Positions 41,598 through 49,569 of a stretch of 64,000 bases of DNA are shown here, one piece after another. Under the pieces are notes generated by a model. It ran no database searches and had not been told where the DNA came from. It was given only the letters and a program-made list of their open reading frames with translations. The stretch comes from Clostridia bacterium. Lineage in GTDB: Bacteria; Bacillota; Clostridia; Christensenellales; Borkfalkiaceae. How positions within the stretch are numbered: the first letter of the stretch is position 1; every line of letters begins with the position of its first letter. The stretch lies in the NCBI GenBank assembly GCA_017621155.1, contig JAGATP010000044.1, positions 41,882 to 105,881 of the forward strand, in the 5' to 3' direction. Made by a program: the position numbers and the translations under genes.

Positions 41598-42227
41598 ATG
41601 AAAAGAAAAATATGGAACGTCTTGATTGCTTTTATCGTCTGTCTGACGATGACCCTCGTCGGTTGTCAAAGTGCCGCCCATTCCGGCAGCACGCGGCAAC
41701 AGACGCAAGCTCCCGCGCCGACGGAAAATAAGATCCTCGTCGTTTACTTTTCCTATTCGGGGAATACGGAGCGCGTGGCGGAGGAAATCACCTCGCAGTC
41801 GGGCGGCAAAGGGGTAGAGCTTGTGCCCGCGATTCCCTACACGGCGGCGGACGTGAATTATAACGATTCCAATTCGAGAAGTCAGGTGGAGCGCAAAAAC
41901 GACGCCCGCCCCGAACTCTCCGAGCAAACGTACCGTCAAATCGAACTGTCGGATTATGATACCGTGATCATCGGCTATCCCATTTGGAACGGCTACGAGC
42001 CCATGCTCATCAGGACGTTCCTAGAGCATTATAACGGTTTATCGGGCAAGACCGTCTATACGTTCAGTACGGCGGCGTCGAGCGGCGGAAGTGCGGCGCA
42101 TAACAGCGTAAGCGGCAGAGTGACCGGGGAGGTCGGCAGTAATCTTCACTTTACGAGTTCGACACTCTCGGGCATGAGCACCCGCGTTCACGATTGGCTT
42201 GCGGATTTGCACCTCTTGGCAGAATAG
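41598..42227 (+). CDS. flavodoxin-like lipoprotein
   Basis: 209 residues. The signal peptide ends in the lipobox LVGC, so the flavodoxin domain should sit outside the membrane on a lipid anchor. The FMN phosphate loop is FSYSGNTERVA near residue 55, with IIGYPIWNGYEP and TFSTAASSGGS as the other FMN-binding loops. It is the third gene in the MarR operon, 12 bp after the CMD gene. It may carry electrons to or from an extracytoplasmic partner, which is not in the window. Confidence 0.87.
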   Translation: MKRKIWNVLIAFIVCLTMTLVGCQSAAHSGSTRQQTQAPAPTENKILVVYFSYSGNTERVAEEITSQSGGKGVELVPAIPYTAADVNYNDSNSRSQVERKNDARPELSEQTYRQIELSDYDTVIIGYPIWNGYEPMLIRTFLEHYNGLSGKTVYTFSTAASSGGSAAHNSVSGRVTGEVGSNLHFTSSTLSGMSTRVHDWLADLHLLAE

Positions 42228-42396
42228 CAAGCAGGAAATCGGAATGGGACGGACATGCGCACTCAAATGCCCGTGGCAAATCATTCGGCTTCGATTCCGC
42301 TCGCCGCCCAATCGGGTGAATTTGAGGTGATGATAGAACTTGTAGCTCAATCATGAGAAGGCTTTTGGCATGAAATGTTAGCAAAAAAGGGTAGTT

Positions 42397-43836
42397 ATGA
42401 TAAAGAGCAGAAAGAAAAGACGGCAAGCACAGACATATTGGGGCGTGCTAATTGTCAATGATAATACTTGTCCTGTCTGCGGCAATCGGCTGATTAATAA
42501 ATTTCAAGAGTATTGGATTTACGGAACGTATGAGAAACCTGCAACGACTACTTATTTAAAATCGTTGCATTGTACGATGTGTAATTTGAGTTTTGTCGGC
42601 GAGAGCGAAATGGCAGCCAATAATTTGAATTACGTAAGAGGTTTCCGGGGAAAAAGGATTCAAGGAAAAATTGGCTTGGCGGAGGCTAGACGTTTTGCGT
42701 ATACACCGTACTTAAAATATAAAAAATGCAGTTTCAAGCATGGCGTTACAGTTAAGAGTAGAAAGACACAGTATGATACGGACAGTCTGTTTGAATTTAT
42801 TTTTAATAACTCAAAAGATTTTGACCTTACATTTTTTGCGGCTAACGATTTGCGCAATTTATTGAAAAGGTACGTTGGCAATATGGAGTACAGAAACTGT
42901 AGAGAGGAAACGGATGTATTGAATGCGTGGGAGAATATACTAACGCGATACCTGCCTTTTGGACAAACGTACGCCATTAATCCCGAACAACTGGGCGTAC
43001 TGATAGGGTTATTGTATACAGATGATATGTTTAGCCGTCTAGCAAAGGGAGGGGATTTTTTCGATAAGTTGAAGAAATATATTTTCTCTATCATCGAGGG
43101 GTGTTATTTTTCTCTAAATCAAAGTGTGAAAGAGGCTTACGGTATTCTGCGCAAAGCGAGAAAGTCAAACAAGACGGATAAGATTGAACAAATCAAAAAA
43201 TGGTATAAAGAACAGTACATTAAAGCTATGATTTACGAAAATCCACCTCTTTACGTTAATGTGTACAGTGGAAAATTATCGTGCGTAGTTCATAACCATA
43301 AAATCGAAGAGCGGACTGGCTATGTAAAGCGTATTCCCGATTTTCATCCTATTCCCGTAAGTCTGCATTATTGTCATAATTGTCATGAGTACAGTATGGC
43401 CCGTTTTTATTTTGATGAATTGACTTTTTCGAATAATATATTGCTTTTTGACCTGAACGAGAATCTCCAAGTCGGAAAATTCGGATATGGAGATGGAGGG
43501 TATTATTCTAAATTGGCTATACAGTCTAAATTTAACGAAATGGGCTATTGCGTCAACGAAAAAAACTCACCCTCTTTTTCTGCGCGAAGGGTGCTTATCG
43601 CTTCCTTCTTAGAGAGTGGTTTTACTACAAAAGCGGAATTTACGGATTTTCTAAATTGGCTAATTCATTTCAATCATAATAAAAACAATTTTCAAAAAGC
43701 AATTGAGATATGGAAATCAGATATAAATTTTATTTTTAATTACGATAAAGAGAGACAAAAAGAGGTGTATCAAGAATTAATATTTGTAAAAAAGAAGACA
43801 ATTGACTCTATTTGGCAACAAACTATTATGGATTAA
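42397..43836 (+). CDS. AT-rich zinc-ribbon protein, unknown
   Basis: 479 residues, about 37% GC in a 52% GC region. A zinc ribbon lies near the N-terminus (CPVCGNRL ... CTMCNLSF, about residues 24-65). A second cysteine/histidine cluster (LHYCHNCHEYS) lies near residue 330. The C-terminus (RRVLIASFLESGFTTKAEFTDFLNWLIHFN) is helical. There is no recognisable catalytic motif, signal peptide or membrane helix. Composition and isolation point to recent acquisition, possibly from a plasmid, phage or defence island, but I do not recognise the family. No promoter is clear upstream (42228-42396). Confidence 0.7.
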   Translation: MIKSRKKRRQAQTYWGVLIVNDNTCPVCGNRLINKFQEYWIYGTYEKPATTTYLKSLHCTMCNLSFVGESEMAANNLNYVRGFRGKRIQGKIGLAEARRFAYTPYLKYKKCSFKHGVTVKSRKTQYDTDSLFEFIFNNSKDFDLTFFAANDLRNLLKRYVGNMEYRNCREETDVLNAWENILTRYLPFGQTYAINPEQLGVLIGLLYTDDMFSRLAKGGDFFDKLKKYIFSIIEGCYFSLNQSVKEAYGILRKARKSNKTDKIEQIKKWYKEQYIKAMIYENPPLYVNVYSGKLSCVVHNHKIEERTGYVKRIPDFHPIPVSLHYCHNCHEYSMARFYFDELTFSNNILLFDLNENLQVGKFGYGDGGYYSKLAIQSKFNEMGYCVNEKNSPSFSARRVLIASFLESGFTTKAEFTDFLNWLIHFNHNKNNFQKAIEIWKSDINFIFNYDKERQKEVYQELIFVKKKTIDSIWQQTIMD

Positions 43837-43993
43837 TAAAGGAAAGAGGGTACATGTCAAATTTAGATACCTTTGGGGAGAACCTCATTTAGAGAGTTGA
43901 TTATTGTGGAGCGGAACGCTGTGCGTAATGAAATTCATTTCGTATCAGTCCGAAAAATTTTTGAATCAACGGTTAAAAAATTAAAATTGGGTA

Positions 43994-44022
43994 TTGCAAA
44001 TCGTCGAATTTCGTGATAGAAT
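43994..44022 (+). promoter_or_regulatory. promoter of two-component module 3
   Basis: TTGCAA (43994-43999) and TAGAAT (44017-44022), 17-bp spacing. The leader contains a perfect 8-bp hairpin CGCCTGCA-TTCAAAG-TGCAGGCG (44046-44068) before the ribosome site. Confidence 0.65.
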
Positions 44023-44100
44023 AAAAGCGAAAGGTTGTTCCGATTCGCCTGCATTCAAAGTGCAGGCGTAAAAACCGAGGGGATTTAAAAGGGAGGAATG

Positions 44101-44817
44101 ATGAGAAACATTGCAATTGTGGAAGACGAGGACGAATCGGCGGAGCGGTTGACGAGGTATATCGAAAAATTTTCCGCGGAGAGCAAACAGGAATTTCAGG
44201 TGGACAGGTATAGGGACGCCGTGGATTTTCTCACCGGTTACAAGGCAAAGTACGCGGTCGTATTCATGGATATTCAGATGCCCAACCGAGACGGAATGAG
44301 CGCGGCGATCGAGCTGAGAAAAATCGATAAGGCGGTTTCCCTCATCTTCATCACCAAGCTCATTCAATATGCGCAAAAGGGCTACGAAGTGGACGCCGTG
44401 GCATACGTAATCAAACCCGTTCAGTATTACGATTTCGCCCTGAAGTTCAGAAAGGCGCTCGACATCTATGCGCTCAACGAGAAAAAGAATCTCGTTTTGA
44501 GTACGGCGGAGGGAATGTGCAGAATCTCGACGGACAAGCTGATGTACGTCGAAATCATAAGGCACCGCCTTTATTATCATCTGGTAGACGGAATCGTGGA
44601 GAGGACGGGTGTGCTTTCCCAAGTCGAAGCCGATCTCGGAAAGTTCGGTTTTTTGCGGTGCAATCAGTGTTACATCGTCAATCCGAAATTTATCATGTGC
44701 GTGAAGGGCTCGCAGGTGCAGGTTGGCTCGGAAATGCTTTCCATCAGCCGACCGAGAAGAAAGGCGTTTATGGAAGAGCTGGCGAATTGGTATGCCGGTT
44801 TGGGAGAGATGTTATGA
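44101..44817 (+). CDS. LytTR-family response regulator, module 3
   Basis: 238 residues. The receiver has VEDED at the N-terminus, phospho-acceptor Asp57 in FMDIQMP and KPVQYY. The LytTR domain has LMYVEIIRHRLYYH and FLRCNQCYIVNPKFI. The start at 44101 is chosen over the adjacent ATG at 44098 because GGAGG at 44092-44096 would be too close to the latter. It overlaps its kinase by 4 bp. The normal GC content matches module 1 and not module 2. Likely targets are the GH3, lipoprotein and GH16 genes downstream. Confidence 0.92.
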   Translation: MRNIAIVEDEDESAERLTRYIEKFSAESKQEFQVDRYRDAVDFLTGYKAKYAVVFMDIQMPNRDGMSAAIELRKIDKAVSLIFITKLIQYAQKGYEVDAVAYVIKPVQYYDFALKFRKALDIYALNEKKNLVLSTAEGMCRISTDKLMYVEIIRHRLYYHLVDGIVERTGVLSQVEADLGKFGFLRCNQCYIVNPKFIMCVKGSQVQVGSEMLSISRPRRKAFMEELANWYAGLGEML

Positions 44818-46166
44818 CTTTTTGGCAAGTATACGGATATATCATCGTAGAATTTCTGTTTGAGTATTCGGTGTTTGCCGTGCTCTTTCTCTGTAAGCTC
44901 AGCCGCCGTAAAAAATTTGCATTGCGGGCAGTTCTCGGCTTTGCTTTGCTGTTTGCGATCGGGTTGCCCGTTGCCCTGTTTTATCAGGCGTTCGGAGGAA
45001 CGGTCTGGGGAAGGATTTTGGTCTATCTCTTTCTCTTCGGCGTATTTACGCTGTTTGCGATCGGGTGCTTTGAAGAAAAGTACTCTGCGGTTTTCTTTTG
45101 CTGCGGTATGGCTTACGCCGCGCAAAACCTCGTGTATAAATCGTATCTGATCGTCTATACGGTGGGCGAGCAGCTCGATTTGTATCAGGATTGGGGTGAG
45201 AATTTCAATTTGTATTACCGTATCATGTACTACGGTATTTTTGCGCTCTTCGCCTTTCTCGTCTGGTTCTTCTTTATCCGCAACATAACGGCGAAGCTCA
45301 AAACCAACGAAATCGACAACCGTATGCTCGTAACGGCGGCGCTCGTTTTGGGAATTACGATTCTCCTGTGTTCCATCGAAGACATTGCCTTTGCGGAGCT
45401 CTGCGTGGAGCGGGAAAACCGCTTTGACGATCCGATTTACTACATATTGCGCCATACGGGCAACCTCTTTTCCTGTCTGTGCTGCGTGATCGTCTTGTTG
45501 TTTGCCTCGAACACCATCGTCAAGAACGAGCTGCAAAAAGAGAACGAATACTTCAAACATACCATACGGCAGGGCGAGTTGCAGTACCGAATTTCCAAGG
45601 ACAGCATCGAACTGATCAATATCAAGTGTCACGACATCAAGTATAAGCTGGACGCGCTGATGGCGCAGGGGGATTTCGTGCCGGAGTCGGTGAAGGCACT
45701 CCGCGACAGCATCTCCATTTACGATTCCAAAATTGAGACGGGCAATCAGCTTCTGAACGTGCTGATCACGGAGAAAAGCCTGTACTGCGAGCAGAACGGC
45801 ATCAATCTTTCCTGCATGATAGACGGAAAAAAGCTTGATTTTATGGCGTCGGGCGATCTTTATTGCTTCTTCGGCAACATCATCGACAACGCGCTGGAAG
45901 CCGTCAAGGAAATCGAGGAAAAGAACAGGCGGGTTATCAACATCAGCGTGAAGGTAAAGAACAACATCATTCTCGTGCAGGAGGAAAACTACTTTAACGG
46001 GACGCTTACGTTCGAGGACGGGCTTCCCGTGACGACGAAAGGGGATAAAACCAGCCACGGCTTCGGAATGCGCAGCCTTCGCATGATCGCAAAAAAATAC
46101 GGAGGCGAGCTTACGACTTCGGTGAGTGACGATATCTTCCATCTGAACGTCATCTTCGTCGGATAA
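44814..46166 (+). CDS. GHKL (AgrC-like) sensor histidine kinase, module 3
   Basis: 450 residues, with about six membrane helices to residue 225, phospho-acceptor His273 in KCHDIKYKL, N-box FFGNIIDNALEAVKE and G-box TSHGFGMRSLRMIAKKYGG. The ATG at 44814 overlaps the regulator stop (ATGA); longer frames reading back into the regulator are not supported. A terminator follows, so sensor and regulator are transcribed apart from the enzyme genes. The signal is unknown. Confidence 0.9.
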   Translation: MTFWQVYGYIIVEFLFEYSVFAVLFLCKLSRRKKFALRAVLGFALLFAIGLPVALFYQAFGGTVWGRILVYLFLFGVFTLFAIGCFEEKYSAVFFCCGMAYAAQNLVYKSYLIVYTVGEQLDLYQDWGENFNLYYRIMYYGIFALFAFLVWFFFIRNITAKLKTNEIDNRMLVTAALVLGITILLCSIEDIAFAELCVERENRFDDPIYYILRHTGNLFSCLCCVIVLLFASNTIVKNELQKENEYFKHTIRQGELQYRISKDSIELINIKCHDIKYKLDALMAQGDFVPESVKALRDSISIYDSKIETGNQLLNVLITEKSLYCEQNGINLSCMIDGKKLDFMASGDLYCFFGNIIDNALEAVKEIEEKNRRVINISVKVKNNIILVQEENYFNGTLTFEDGLPVTTKGDKTSHGFGMRSLRMIAKKYGGELTTSVSDDIFHLNVIFVG

Positions 46167-46202
46167 TTTTCTGACAATCTGAGAAATAAAACAGCAGTTT
46201 AA

Positions 46203-46235
46203 GGAACGCGTATTGTAACGACGCGTTCCTTTTTG
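46203..46235 (+). terminator. intrinsic terminator after kinase 3
   Basis: GGAACGCGT (46203-46211) pairs with ACGCGTTCC (46221-46229), followed by T residues. The next promoter is nested in it. Confidence 0.8.
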
Positions 46236-46242
46236 CTATAAT
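46213..46242 (+). promoter_or_regulatory. promoter of the GH3 operon, module 3
   Basis: TATAAT (46237-46242) with TTGTAA (46213-46218) 18 bp upstream. The -35 box falls in the terminator loop. Confidence 0.55.
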
Positions 46243-46325
46243 TTGGAAAAAGCGTGCGCATCGTCTTTTGCATGAAATCCGTTCGGAGACGGCGCGCCGC
46301 AAAAAATAATAGAAGGAGTTATGGA

Positions 46326-49300
46326 ATGAAAAAGGGAATGTCAACGAAGAAGGCTCTTGCAGTGTTTACCCCCTGCATCTCAGCGGTAGTTGCGATCATG
46401 CTTGCGCTCATCATCGCGGTGTCGATGTTTGCGGAAGACATCAGCTTGTTCTTGTACGGGCGAGCGCAGATGGCAAGCGCAGCCGCTTTGGCAGACGGGT
46501 ATGATCTCTGCGAGGACATCGTGGAAGAAGGCACCGTTCTCTTGAAGAACGAGAAGGACAACAAGGGCAATCCTGCTCTGCCTCTTTCCGAAGAGGAAAT
46601 AAAGCAGGTCAACGTGTTCGGTTGGGCGGCTTATGACTGGATGACGATGGCGTTCGGTTCGGGCTATGCAAACACCAACCTTCCGAGGACGAAGCTTTTC
46701 CCCGCGCTGGAGCAGGCGGGCATCAAGTACAATCAGGATCTTTACAACCTGTATAAGAGCTATTATACGGCGCACAACAAGACGTACGGCGACGGGGACT
46801 ATCTCGAATACAGGGGCGGCGTAGCGTTCGGATCGGAAGAAATTTTCGTATTGCGCGAGCCGAGCAAAGCGCAGTATGAAGCGTTGACGAACAGCATCAT
46901 CAGCTTCTCCAGCGTGGGAATCGTCGTTATCGGCAGAACGGGCAGCGAGAGCAAGGACTTGGAGCTTCAGCAGGTCAAGCAGACGACGTCTGGCAGTAAC
47001 GCCAAGAAGACGGTGACGGATAGGCATTACCTTCAGCTCTCCACCGAAGAAGAGGATATGATCGAGGTCGCAAAGGCAACCTGCGAAAAGGTGATCGTCG
47101 TTCTGAATACGGCAAACACCATGGAGACGGGCTTTCTCGACGACGAGGGCATCGACGGCGCACTCCTTGTCGGCATTACGGGATTGAGCGGCGTCAACGG
47201 ACTCGTCAACGTCCTGCGCGGCTACACGGATGAACCCGTTCCCGTGCGCGACGAAAAGGGAAATCCCAAGTACAACGAGGACGGAACGGCAATCTATGAA
47301 AAGAACAGCGACGGAACGATTAAGACGGAGAGAGTGAGCGTGTCCCCCTCGGGCAGAACGGCGGATACCTACGCTTACGACATTCTCGGAACGACTCCCG
47401 CAGCCGTCAATCAGGGCAATAAGGGCAACGGCGAAAAGGGTGCGGGAACGATCTATTCGAACCGCACGGGCGCTGCAAGCCAATACAGAGCTTATGTGGA
47501 TTATTCCGAAGGCATTTACGTCGGGTATAAGTGGTTTGAAACTGCCGACGTCGAGGGCTATTGGGAAGGAAAAGGCGGATACGAAAGCGTCGTGCAGTAT
47601 CCCTTCGGCTACGGACTTTCCTATACCGATTTTACCTGGACGATCACGAAAGTATTGGTGAACGGAAAGGAAAAGACAAGCGGCGAACTTGCGCAAAACG
47701 ACAAGATCGAAATTTACGTGGAAGTGAAGAATACGGGCGATTATGCCGGATCGGACGTCGTGGAGCTCTACTACACCGCACCTTATTACAAGGGCGGCAT
47801 CGAAAAGGCACACGTCAACCTTGCGGCATTTGCCAAGACGGGACTCATTCAGCCCGGCGGCATGGATCTCGTCAAGTTGGAGCTTAATGTGCAGAGTATG
47901 GCTTCCTATGACTGCTACGACGCGAACAAAAACGGACATACGGGCTACGAGCTTGACGAGGGGGACTATCAGCTCCGCCTCATGAAGAATTCCCATGAGG
48001 AAGGCAACATGAGCGACGTGGCGTTCAACGGAGCGGCGGCCGCTCACAAGAATGCGGTATTGACCTATTCGATCAGGGAAACCAATTACGACAAAGACGC
48101 AAAGACGAACAACGACGTCGAAAACCGCTTTACGAACAAGGACGGCAAGGGAAACGATCAGACTATCGACCAATCCGATTTGGACGGAAGTCAGGAAGAG
48201 ACGCCCGTGACCTATCTGTCGAGAGCGGACTTTGCGGGAACTTATCCTAAAAAGATCGTCACGGCGAGAAAGATGACGGACACGGCGCTCTCCGTTTCGC
48301 AGCAGAATACTCCGACCGACAAGCAGCTGGAGTATGCGGGCTACCTTGGCGCAAAGCGCAAAACCTCATCCAACGGGTTGAAATTGGAAGACGTTTTGGG
48401 TACGGAAACGTATGACGATGAGATCTGGGCAGAATTGATCGCAAACATTACCGATATCGAGCTTTATCGGCTCGTCAGCGACGGATATTTCAAGACGAAG
48501 GAGCTTCCCAGCATCGGGAAACAGCAGTACATCGATCTGGACGGCCCGCTCGGATTCAATACGCGCGTCACGGGCGGAAACGGAACGACCTGCGAATTTA
48601 TGGCATATCCCAGCGGAACGATGCTCGCACAGACCTGGAACACGGATCTTGCGTATGCGATGGGACTTAGCGTAGGCAGAGAGCGCAGCTCCATGGAAGG
48701 GTTGAGAGGCTGGTATGCACCGGGCGCCAATACGCACCGCAACCCCTTCGGCGGAAGAAACGGCGAATACTATTCCGAGGACGGAGTGCTTGCAGGTTAT
48801 ATCTGCGCGGGTACTGTTTCCGGAGCGAAGGATATGGGCGTTTACTCCTACGTCAAGCACTTTGTCGTAAACGACAGCGAATACAGCCGTGAAGGACTGT
48901 TTACCTTCCTTACCGAGCAGACTCTCCGCGAAGTCTATCTGAAACCCTTCGAGATCATGATCAAGGAAGGGGGCGGCAACGCGCTCATGACGAGCATGAA
49001 CCGTCTGGGCAGAGTCTGGTCGGGCGCAAACTACGGGCTGATGACCGAAATCGTGAGAGACGAATGGGGCTTCCGCGGTACTGCCGTTACCGACTGGGTT
49101 AACTCGAACGATACGTATATGCCCGCTTACAGAGGAATTTGGGCAGGGAACGATATCTGGTTGTCTAACGGAATCAGCGACAGCTTGTTCGGTACGATCA
49201 AGAACGACGTGGGATACAAGATTGCGGAAAACGTCGCGCACGACGTGTTGTGGACGTTGGTCGACACCATCAATGCGGAGACCGCATTTGATCCCAACGC

Positions 49301-49475
49301 CGCAGGATCGATCGACCTGTCCGCAGGCGCTTCGTATAACTATTCCTGGGTTTGGTACGTCGTACTCGTGGAAGTCGTGCTTGCAGCCGGCGTCGGCGTG
49401 ATGGCGTTCTTCCTGGTAAGAACCATTCAAAGAAACAAAAAAGCGACAGACGCGGATGCGTCCGCAAAGGAATAA
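46326..49475 (+). CDS. membrane-anchored, circularly permuted GH3 glycosidase, module 3
   Basis: 1049 residues in the same reversed GH3 order: N-terminal membrane helix (about 10-37), alpha/beta sandwich starting GTVLLKNEKDNKG, fibronectin-III-like domain, and a C-terminal barrel with YAPGANTHRNPFGGRNGEYYSEDG, VKHFVVNDSEYSRE and nucleophile Asp923 in AVTDW. A last membrane helix lies near 1005-1030. The ATG at 46326 follows AAGGAGTT; an upstream ATG at 46254 would cover the leader. Lipoprotein and licheninase genes follow, so its job is probably to cleave beta-gluco-oligosaccharides at the surface. Confidence 0.88.
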   Translation: MKKGMSTKKALAVFTPCISAVVAIMLALIIAVSMFAEDISLFLYGRAQMASAAALADGYDLCEDIVEEGTVLLKNEKDNKGNPALPLSEEEIKQVNVFGWAAYDWMTMAFGSGYANTNLPRTKLFPALEQAGIKYNQDLYNLYKSYYTAHNKTYGDGDYLEYRGGVAFGSEEIFVLREPSKAQYEALTNSIISFSSVGIVVIGRTGSESKDLELQQVKQTTSGSNAKKTVTDRHYLQLSTEEEDMIEVAKATCEKVIVVLNTANTMETGFLDDEGIDGALLVGITGLSGVNGLVNVLRGYTDEPVPVRDEKGNPKYNEDGTAIYEKNSDGTIKTERVSVSPSGRTADTYAYDILGTTPAAVNQGNKGNGEKGAGTIYSNRTGAASQYRAYVDYSEGIYVGYKWFETADVEGYWEGKGGYESVVQYPFGYGLSYTDFTWTITKVLVNGKEKTSGELAQNDKIEIYVEVKNTGDYAGSDVVELYYTAPYYKGGIEKAHVNLAAFAKTGLIQPGGMDLVKLELNVQSMASYDCYDANKNGHTGYELDEGDYQLRLMKNSHEEGNMSDVAFNGAAAAHKNAVLTYSIRETNYDKDAKTNNDVENRFTNKDGKGNDQTIDQSDLDGSQEETPVTYLSRADFAGTYPKKIVTARKMTDTALSVSQQNTPTDKQLEYAGYLGAKRKTSSNGLKLEDVLGTETYDDEIWAELIANITDIELYRLVSDGYFKTKELPSIGKQQYIDLDGPLGFNTRVTGGNGTTCEFMAYPSGTMLAQTWNTDLAYAMGLSVGRERSSMEGLRGWYAPGANTHRNPFGGRNGEYYSEDGVLAGYICAGTVSGAKDMGVYSYVKHFVVNDSEYSREGLFTFLTEQTLREVYLKPFEIMIKEGGGNALMTSMNRLGRVWSGANYGLMTEIVRDEWGFRGTAVTDWVNSNDTYMPAYRGIWAGNDIWLSNGISDSLFGTIKNDVGYKIAENVAHDVLWTLVDTINAETAFDPNAAGSIDLSAGASYNYSWVWYVVLVEVVLAAGVGVMAFFLVRTIQRNKKATDADASAKE

Positions 49476-49494
49476 CGGCATTCGTCAAATTTTA

Positions 49495-49529
49495 TCCCGA
49501 ACATTCCGACTTGCTTGGAATGTTCGGGA
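49495..49529 (+). other. intercistronic hairpin between GH3 and lipoprotein
   Basis: Perfect 13-bp stem TCCCGAACATTCC/GGAATGTTCGGGA with a 9-base loop and no T run. It may stabilise the upstream mRNA or set the ratio between the two products. Confidence 0.6.
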
Positions 49530-49569
49530 GGAAATGAGATAAAAAATTTGATCAGGAGGAGCTTTATTT

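Noticed and set aside
42255..42356. 33-codon frame after the flavodoxin gene
   Set aside because: It has no convincing ribosome site, no recognisable motif and lies in a gap; chance frames of this length are common.
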